In this document: piece after piece, positions 58,894 to 64,000 of the stretch
Layout of the letters: each line of letters starts with the position of its first letter
Position numbering within the stretch: the stretch's first letter is position 1
Assembly: GCA_965229545.1 (NCBI GenBank)
Contig: OZ245887.1
Span: forward strand, 1,116,001-1,180,000
Origin: Megaera sp965229545
Lineage (GTDB): Bacteria > Pseudomonadota > Alphaproteobacteria > Rickettsiales > Rickettsiaceae
DNA length: 64,000 nt
Direction of reading: 5' to 3'
Notes under the pieces: model-generated
Database searches by the model: none
The model's input: only the letters and a program-made list of their open reading frames with translations
What the model was told of the DNA's origin: nothing
Made by a program: the position numbers and the translations under genes

Positions 58894-60135
58894 ATGAGAG
58901 TTATTGTAAGAACAATTTGTTTATTATGCCTAGGTTTGGGAGTTATTTTAACTACTAATTCTGTTTTTGCAGTTAAGAGAAAACAGAACCTTCAAAAATC
59001 GGAGGAGACAAAAGAGAAAAAGCTAGTAGAAGATATAAATATTACTCGTTATCCCGGGTCTACCCCTATCGTTCTTAAAGCAAGGCAGGCAATAGTTATA
59101 GATTATTCTACTGGTAAGATTTTACTTGAAAAAAATGCTCATGAGAAAATGGCTCCTTCTTCTATGACAAAAATGATGACTTCTTATATTATTGAAGAGA
59201 AGCTTAAAAAAGGGGAAGCATCTTTAGATTCTACGTTTTTAGTAAGTGAGAAAGCGTGGAGAATTGGTGGTTCAAAATCATTTATGCCGCTTGGTGAGCA
59301 AGTAAGGCTTGAGGATATTTTGCGCGGGATTATAATTCAATCTGGTAATGATGCTTGTGTTGTAGCCGCTGAAGGGTTGTATGGAAGTGAGGAAGAGTTT
59401 GTAGATATTATGAATTCTAAGGTCCAAGAGATAGGTATGAAAAATACTCATTTTACTAATTCTAATGGCTGGCCTGCGGAAAATCATTATAGCACCGCTT
59501 ATGATTTAGCTCTTCTTGGTACATGGCTAATAAAAACGCATCCTGAATTTTATCCTATATATAGTGAGAAGAATTTTACTTTTGGTAAAGATCAAAAAGG
59601 CAATCCTATTACTCAGGGGAATCGTAATCCTTTACTATATAAAGATTTAGGATGTGATGGTATTAAGACAGGTTATACTGATGAAGGAGGATATGGGATA
59701 GTTGCTTCTTTTATCGACAAAGATAGGCGTTACATTATGGTCATTAATGGGCTTAGTTCGATGAAAGAAAGGGCGGAGGAATCAGCTAAATTAGTGTACT
59801 GGGTAAAACAGAATTTTGTTAATAAGAAATTTTATTCTAAAGGCGACGTGATAGATGAAGTTTCTGTATGGCTTGGAGTTAAGAATAAAGTCCAATTAGA
59901 AGTAGCAGAGGATGTTCTCGGGTTTTCCGTGCGATCCGAACAAAAAAATAATATAAACATAAAAAAGGATATACCTTCTTCTCTTCCTGCTCCTTTAAGG
60001 GTAGGTGATGTGGCAGGGAAAATGATTCTTACTATTGATAATGAAGACTACGAAGTACCTCTTATTGTCAAAGAGTCAATCGAGAAGGTCGGTTTTTTTA
60101 AGCAGATAATTTTATACATTACTTCTTTATTCTAG
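58894..60135 (+). CDS. dacA: D-alanyl-D-alanine carboxypeptidase (PBP5/6 type)
   Basis: The 413-residue secreted S11 enzyme trims peptidoglycan side chains. It has a signal peptide (residues 1-26), the SxxK motif in APSSMTKMMTSY, the SGN motif in IQSGNDACVVA, the KTG motif in DGIKTGYTDEGG, then the PBP5-type C-terminal beta domain and a final amphipathic or membrane helix (VGFFKQIILYITSLF) that may anchor it. It implies that some peptidoglycan is made. The name dacA is used in the broad family sense. Confidence 0.92.
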   Translation: MRVIVRTICLLCLGLGVILTTNSVFAVKRKQNLQKSEETKEKKLVEDINITRYPGSTPIVLKARQAIVIDYSTGKILLEKNAHEKMAPSSMTKMMTSYIIEEKLKKGEASLDSTFLVSEKAWRIGGSKSFMPLGEQVRLEDILRGIIIQSGNDACVVAAEGLYGSEEEFVDIMNSKVQEIGMKNTHFTNSNGWPAENHYSTAYDLALLGTWLIKTHPEFYPIYSEKNFTFGKDQKGNPITQGNRNPLLYKDLGCDGIKTGYTDEGGYGIVASFIDKDRRYIMVINGLSSMKERAEESAKLVYWVKQNFVNKKFYSKGDVIDEVSVWLGVKNKVQLEVAEDVLGFSVRSEQKNNINIKKDIPSSLPAPLRVGDVAGKMILTIDNEDYEVPLIVKESIEKVGFFKQIILYITSLF

Positions 60136-60218
60136 ACAATTTGTCCAATAGTTTACAATACAGTTCTAGCTTTAGTAATATTAATAATGTTTTAACACGA
60201 AGAAGACCAAGTTTAAGA

Positions 60219-61583
60219 TCAAAACTTGTTTTTAATATCTTGCACTAATTTTACAAATACCATCCCTCGTTCTTCGAAGTTTTTAAATTGATCATAAGAG
60301 GCGCAGGCTGGAGCTAGTAAGAAGTTTAGTTGTGCTGATGTTTTAATAGAATATTCTATGGCTTTATTGAATGCTTCTTCTAGATTTTCGCATATTTCAT
60401 ATTTTGGCTTAGAAGGGGAGACACGATCTAAAAATTCAGCAAATAAATTTTTGCTTTCGCCAAAAAAATAAGCTTTTTTGATGTTTTTTAAGATTGGTTT
60501 TAATTCATCGAGATTCTCTTCTTTAAATTTTCCTCCTGCAAACCAAATAATATTATTAAAAGCAGATAAAGAAGCCAAAGCTGAAGAAATATTAGTTGCC
60601 TTACTATCATTATAAAAATTTATATTTTTATAACTACCAATATATTGCATTCTATGTTCAAGTCCTGAAAAACTCTCCAGAGCTTTGATAATGAAAAAGG
60701 TAGAAACTGAAAGTGACTTGCATATTGCGTAAACAATAGCAATATTTTCCTTGTTGTGAACTCCTTGTAAATGTGGCAACGCGGGAAGTGAAAGGCTAAT
60801 TTTATCATTTTCTGTGTTATCATATAAATAATTATTATCGCAAAATATTCCTCCTTCAATTTTGTTGCTATTAGATATAGGAATTAATTTTGAACTATAA
60901 GCTTTTTTGAGGTTATGATAAATATCTTGCGAAATATGGCTGTTTATACCAATAATTTTTAGGGAATTAGGGGTTAAAATTTTTTGCTTTACTTGGGCAT
61001 ACTCTTCTACGTTTTTATAGCGGTCTAGATGATCTGGAGTTATATTGGTAATTACAGATATTTTAGCATCTATGTTAGTTAAAAGTTCAATCTGGAATGA
61101 AGAAACCTCAAAAACATACCCTTTTCTATGATAAGGTAAGGACATTACAGCTTTACCAATATTACCGCCGATGTGATAATCTAATCCTGCCTTAAGTAGA
61201 ATGCGTCCAGTAAGGGCGGTAACAGTACTTTTACCGTTAGTGCCGGTAATAAAAATAAATTCAGAGCTGGGATTTTCTTCTATAAAGAGTTCAATATCAG
61301 AAGTAACAGGAATTTTATTTTCTAATGCTATTTGAAAAATCTGATGAGAATGTGGGATTCCTGGGCTTATAACAATTTTATCAAGTGTTTTCCATTTTTG
61401 ATTATTTATTGACAGCACATAAGAGCTACCAAACTCTTTGATAAATTTTTCGATATTTACTTTGGAATCATCATAACATATAAGTTCTGTAACCCTGGTC
61501 ACTAAGCTTTTATATACTGAAGTACCAGTAAGTCCAAGACCAAAAATACCAATTTTTTTACCTGTTTGCTTTGATAGGGGCAT
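60219..61583 (-). CDS. murD: UDP-N-acetylmuramoyl-L-alanine:D-glutamate ligase
   Basis: The 454-residue Mur ligase adds D-Glu to UDP-MurNAc-Ala. It has the N-terminal Rossmann-type GIFGLGLTGTSVYKSL, ATP loop FITGTNGKSTVTALTG, ITPDHLDRYKNVEEYA, GLEHRMQYIG and YNDSKATN motifs. The length is normal. It is convergent with the carboxypeptidase gene upstream, so the two share a cell-wall neighbourhood. Confidence 0.96.
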   Translation of the reverse strand: MPLSKQTGKKIGIFGLGLTGTSVYKSLVTRVTELICYDDSKVNIEKFIKEFGSSYVLSINNQKWKTLDKIVISPGIPHSHQIFQIALENKIPVTSDIELFIEENPSSEFIFITGTNGKSTVTALTGRILLKAGLDYHIGGNIGKAVMSLPYHRKGYVFEVSSFQIELLTNIDAKISVITNITPDHLDRYKNVEEYAQVKQKILTPNSLKIIGINSHISQDIYHNLKKAYSSKLIPISNSNKIEGGIFCDNNYLYDNTENDKISLSLPALPHLQGVHNKENIAIVYAICKSLSVSTFFIIKALESFSGLEHRMQYIGSYKNINFYNDSKATNISSALASLSAFNNIIWFAGGKFKEENLDELKPILKNIKKAYFFGESKNLFAEFLDRVSPSKPKYEICENLEEAFNKAIEYSIKTSAQLNFLLAPACASYDQFKNFEERGMVFVKLVQDIKNKF

Positions 61584-61674
61584 ACATTATTTTTTAGATT
61601 GAGCAATTTTTTCCATAATTTTACCAGAACCTATTGGTTAAAAAAAAGCCATGGGTGATTTTGTATAAAACTCT

Positions 61675-62130
61675 TTATAACCTTGCTATTTTTATTTTTA
61701 ATTTTTGCCAAAATTCTATTAATTCAGAAGCCTTAACGATAACTACAGAGATGTGGGAGCAAATTAAATCGTGGTCATCAGGATAATCATGAGCTATTTT
61801 ATTCCTTATTTCACGTAATTCTACCCACCAGTTTGCATCTTCTATATAACCTAATTTTTCTAGTTTATTCAGTTTATCGATAAATGCAACAGCGTCTTCT
61901 TCAAGAAGGTTAAGAATAACAGGAAAAATTTTAGAGCCAATAATATCTTGCAATTTACCAAAACGTGTTGTCATCATATCAAGAAAAGCTAATTTATCTG
62001 TCGGTAAATTAGCTAAAACAGCAGCGGAAAAGGGGAGTAATTTATTTACCTGTATTAATGCATCTTTTAGCCTGGTAGATTGGATATCTGCTATATTTGC
62101 ATAATAAGCTAGAAAGGAACGTTGTTTCAT
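61675..62130 (-). CDS. hepT: HepT-type HEPN toxin
   Basis: The 151-residue all-helical protein ends its core with REIRNKIAHDYPDD, an exact RX4HXY motif (Arg-Asn-Lys-Ile-Ala-His-Asp-Tyr). This is the catalytic motif of HEPN ribonuclease toxins of the HepT group. The Tyr is the residue known to be AMPylated by the partner MntA. The start overlaps the stop of mntA by four bases. Length and gene order match HEPN/MNT toxin-antitoxin modules. Activity is inferred. Confidence 0.85.
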   Translation of the reverse strand: MKQRSFLAYYANIADIQSTRLKDALIQVNKLLPFSAAVLANLPTDKLAFLDMMTTRFGKLQDIIGSKIFPVILNLLEEDAVAFIDKLNKLEKLGYIEDANWWVELREIRNKIAHDYPDDHDLICSHISVVIVKASELIEFWQKLKIKIARL

Positions 62131-62435
62131 AAAAGTTGTACCCCTGTATTTTTAGCTTCGTCATATATTGAAAATTGCTGGTTTTGTGATAAAACATTAA
62201 CAACAATATCAATTTTTTGATCTCCAATAATCTTTTTTAGATTAGTTACAAATTCTATCTCTTTTTTTGTGACAATAAATAAATCATCATAATTTGTTTC
62301 TATATAGAGGTCTATATCGCCACCTTTTTTAGAATCGTCAACTCTGGAACCAAATAACCATATTTTATCTCCTTTCATAAAAAATGTGGAGAAACTATCT
62401 TGGATAGCTTTAATTTGAGTTTTAGTTAACCGCAT
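62127..62435 (-). CDS. mntA: MntA-type nucleotidyltransferase antitoxin
   Basis: The 102-residue protein is a minimal nucleotidyltransferase. It has the loop WLFGSRVDDSKKGGDIDLYIE (GSx10DxD type: Gly-Ser then Asp-x-Asp) and a third Asp in QKIDIVVNV. MntA antitoxins silence HepT by AMPylating its active-site Tyr. It starts 29 bases after the prfB stop and overlaps hepT, so prfB-mntA-hepT could share transcripts. Confidence 0.87.
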   Translation of the reverse strand: MRLTKTQIKAIQDSFSTFFMKGDKIWLFGSRVDDSKKGGDIDLYIETNYDDLFIVTKKEIEFVTNLKKIIGDQKIDIVVNVLSQNQQFSIYDEAKNTGVQLL

Positions 62436-62464
62436 AATAATTTTTACCTAGCTTAAAAATTAAC

Positions 62465-63569
62465 CTAATATTTTGCTGCTTTTTGTGCTAAGGCAGCGGA
62501 GACAAATTTTCCTAAATTGCCATCTAGAACACCGTTTGCATCGGATGTTTCATATTCTGTTCTAAGATCCTTAACCATCTGGTAGGGCTGTAATACGTAT
62601 GATCTGATTTGATGTCCCCAGCTAATACCAGTTTTTGCTGCATTTTCCTTGTCTATTTCTTCGTTCTGTTTCTTGATTTCTAAATCATATAACCTAGCCT
62701 TAAGCATAGCCATAGCTTCAGCTTTGTTTCTGTGTTGTGATCTATCATTTTGGCATTGTACTACGATATTTGTTGGGATATGGGTTATTCGGACTGCGGA
62801 ATCGGTAGTGTTAACATGCTGCCCGCCCGCGCCGGATGCTCGATAAGTGTCTATTCTTAAATCTTTTTCTTCAATGGTAATATCTATATTATCATCAATT
62901 TCTGGATATACCCAACAGGAAGCAAAGCTCGTCATTCTTTTACCGGCAGCATTAAAAGGCGAAATACGGACAAGCCTATGTACGCCTGATTCGGTTCTAA
63001 ACCACCCAAAAGCCATTTCTCCTTTTATTTTTATGCAACAGGATTTAACTCCAGCTTCTTCTCCGGCAATAATGTTAATTATTTCTGTCTTAAATCCAAG
63101 ACGTTCGGCAAAGCGTAAATACATACGCATCATCATTGAAGCCCAGTCATGGCTTTCAGTTCCACCTGCTCCGGCATTGATCTCAAGAAAGCAGTTATTA
63201 ACATCTGCTTCACCAGAAAACAGACATTCAGTTTCAAATTTTGTAGCTATACTAGCAAGTTCTGTTAGCTCTTTTTCTACTTGATCTAGTACCGCTTCAT
63301 CATTTTCTTCTTCTGCTATATTGGCAAGTTCAATGTTATCAGCAAGACCATTATTAATTTTATCAAAAGAATTTATAGTGTTTTCCAAAACCCTTTTTTC
63401 TTTTAATAGTAAAGTCGCCTTTTTTTGGTTATTCCAAAGATCCAGTCTATTTGTCTGTTCTTCAAGGGTAATTAGTCTTTTTTTTGCTTCCTCAATGTCA
63501 AAGAGACCTCCGGAGCAATATTAAAGATTGCTCAATTCTGGTTTTAAAATTTTCTATTTCTGCACGCAT
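62465..63569 (-). CDS. prfB: Peptide chain release factor 2 with programmed +1 frameshift
   Basis: RF2 releases peptides at UAA and UGA. A 23-codon first frame starts at ATG 63567-63569 (MRAEIENFK), ends with CTT TGA, and is preceded by a CGGAGG anti-Shine-Dalgarno site. A +1 slip at CTT skips a T and reads GAC, joining the main frame (LDIEEAKKRLITLEEQ). Together they give 367 residues. The main part has the GGQ loop SGAGGQHVNTTDSAVRITH near residue 247 and the SPF codon-recognition motif in RISPFNAAGKR. Confidence 0.95.
63497..63512 (-). promoter_or_regulatory. prfB autoregulatory frameshift site
   Basis: The minus strand reads CGGAGGTCTCTTTGAC, with an SD-like element three bases before CTT-TGA. 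At low RF2 the ribosome pauses at UGA and slips +1; at high RF2 it terminates. This is the classic bacterial arrangement. Confidence 0.93.
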
Positions 63570-63902
63570 ATTTGATTTACTTTTTACATTTTTCTTTGCA
63601 GTACATTCTGGGCCTATCGGATAATCACCTTTTACCTGAATAATTCTGGAAACATAGTTTTGTGAAATTATAAACCATTTATTAACAACGGGTCAAGGCT
63701 ATATTAGGTATGCTTGGTTTATAAGCCTATACTTTTCTTAAGGTGCTTTTTCAGAGTAATTTCAGTAAATATAAAGCAGTAGTGCACTAGCTTCTTATTA
63801 ATTTTTCTAGGATTAAGCAAAATAAGTGTTATAATGTGGCCGTTAATAGCTCATTTTTAGTTTATGAGCCTAGATTATAGCTTATCAATATTTTTAGAAA
63901 AA
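63570..63902. other. 333-base divergent gap between prfB and lepA
   Basis: There is no reading frame of note. The stretch holds the promoters of leftward prfB and rightward lepA. I see no certain promoter boxes or RNA gene. Confidence 0.45.
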
Positions 63903-64000
63903 ATGACTGAACAGAAATTTATCCGGAATTTTGCAATTATAGCTCATATTGATCACGGAAAATCTACTTTAGCTGACAGGCTGATTGAATATTGCGGGGG
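63903..64000 (+). CDS. lepA: Elongation factor 4 (LepA), 5' end
   Basis: The 32 codons present read MTEQKFIRNFAIIAHIDH, followed by GKSTLADRLIEY. That is the LepA N-terminus with its G1 GTP-binding loop. The window ends inside the gene. LepA is a GTPase acting on ribosome assembly or initiation. Confidence 0.93.
   Translation, partial: MTEQKFIRNFAIIAHIDHGKSTLADRLIEYCG

Overview
The window is a low-GC chromosome segment of an obligate intracellular alphaproteobacterium of the order Rickettsiales, most likely family Rickettsiaceae. The evidence is a scattered Rickettsiales vir homologue (rvh) type IV secretion locus, small house-keeping operons (rpsF-rpsR-rplI, secF-efp-suhB, yajC-secD, dnaX-ybaB-recR, mreB-mreC-lptF-ubiD), and heavy gene decay. 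Genes for peptidoglycan (murD, a PBP5-type carboxypeptidase, mreBC) and for lipopolysaccharide export (msbA, lptF, lptG) suggest a cell wall and LPS. Genus and species cannot be fixed from the sequence alone; the proteins read as diverged from the well-known Rickettsia species.

Layout. 0-2.7 kb: a prepilin-peptidase-like protein without its catalytic aspartates, a frameshifted hypothetical gene, a SIMPL protein, and an addA fragment cut by an IS630 element. 3.9-9.3 kb: rvhB8-B9-B10-B11-D4, in which four of five genes carry nonsense or frameshift lesions. 9.5-31 kb: mostly intact core genes (ppx, cytochrome b561, secF-efp-suhB, ribosomal proteins, an atypical response regulator, msbA, yajC-secD, tRNA-Ile2, lptG, mreBC, lptF, ubiD, an MFS transporter, gmk, a hydrolase, a glycosyltransferase). 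30.8-36.8 kb: a frameshifted recR behind dnaX-ybaB, then yidC-engB and a decayed amino-acid-kinase (argB-like) gene. 36.8-46 kb: accessory territory with a DMT transporter, an NhaC-type antiporter remnant cut by a second complete IS630, a YgjP-type metallopeptidase, mnmA, an amino-acid permease, a perfect 89-bp inverted repeat, an IS630 fragment and a truncated group II intron. 46-53 kb: rplS, trmD, tRNA-Pro, an S41-like protein, an intact VirB2-type pilin gene, and folC destroyed by several lesions plus a second group II intron. 53-64 kb: thrS-infC, a broken sodium-symporter/histidine-kinase fusion, a D-Ala-D-Ala carboxypeptidase, murD, a HepT/MntA toxin-antitoxin pair, prfB with its programmed +1 frameshift, and the start of lepA.

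The dominant theme is ongoing reductive evolution. Translation, Sec export, cell-wall and LPS-transport genes are intact. Secretion (rvhB8, B10, B11, D4), recombination (addA, recR), folate polyglutamylation (folC), signalling (symporter-kinase) and transport (nhaC) genes are broken. Many lesions are single-base changes in short homopolymers. However, nonsense codons, a 25-bp tandem duplication, IS and intron insertions and lost catalytic residues show that the decay is not just base-calling noise. I did not find a convincing wholly new multi-gene system; the items most worth follow-up are the decaying T4SS, the symporter-kinase fusion, the phosphorylation-site-less regulators, the 89-bp inverted repeat and the HepT/MntA pair.
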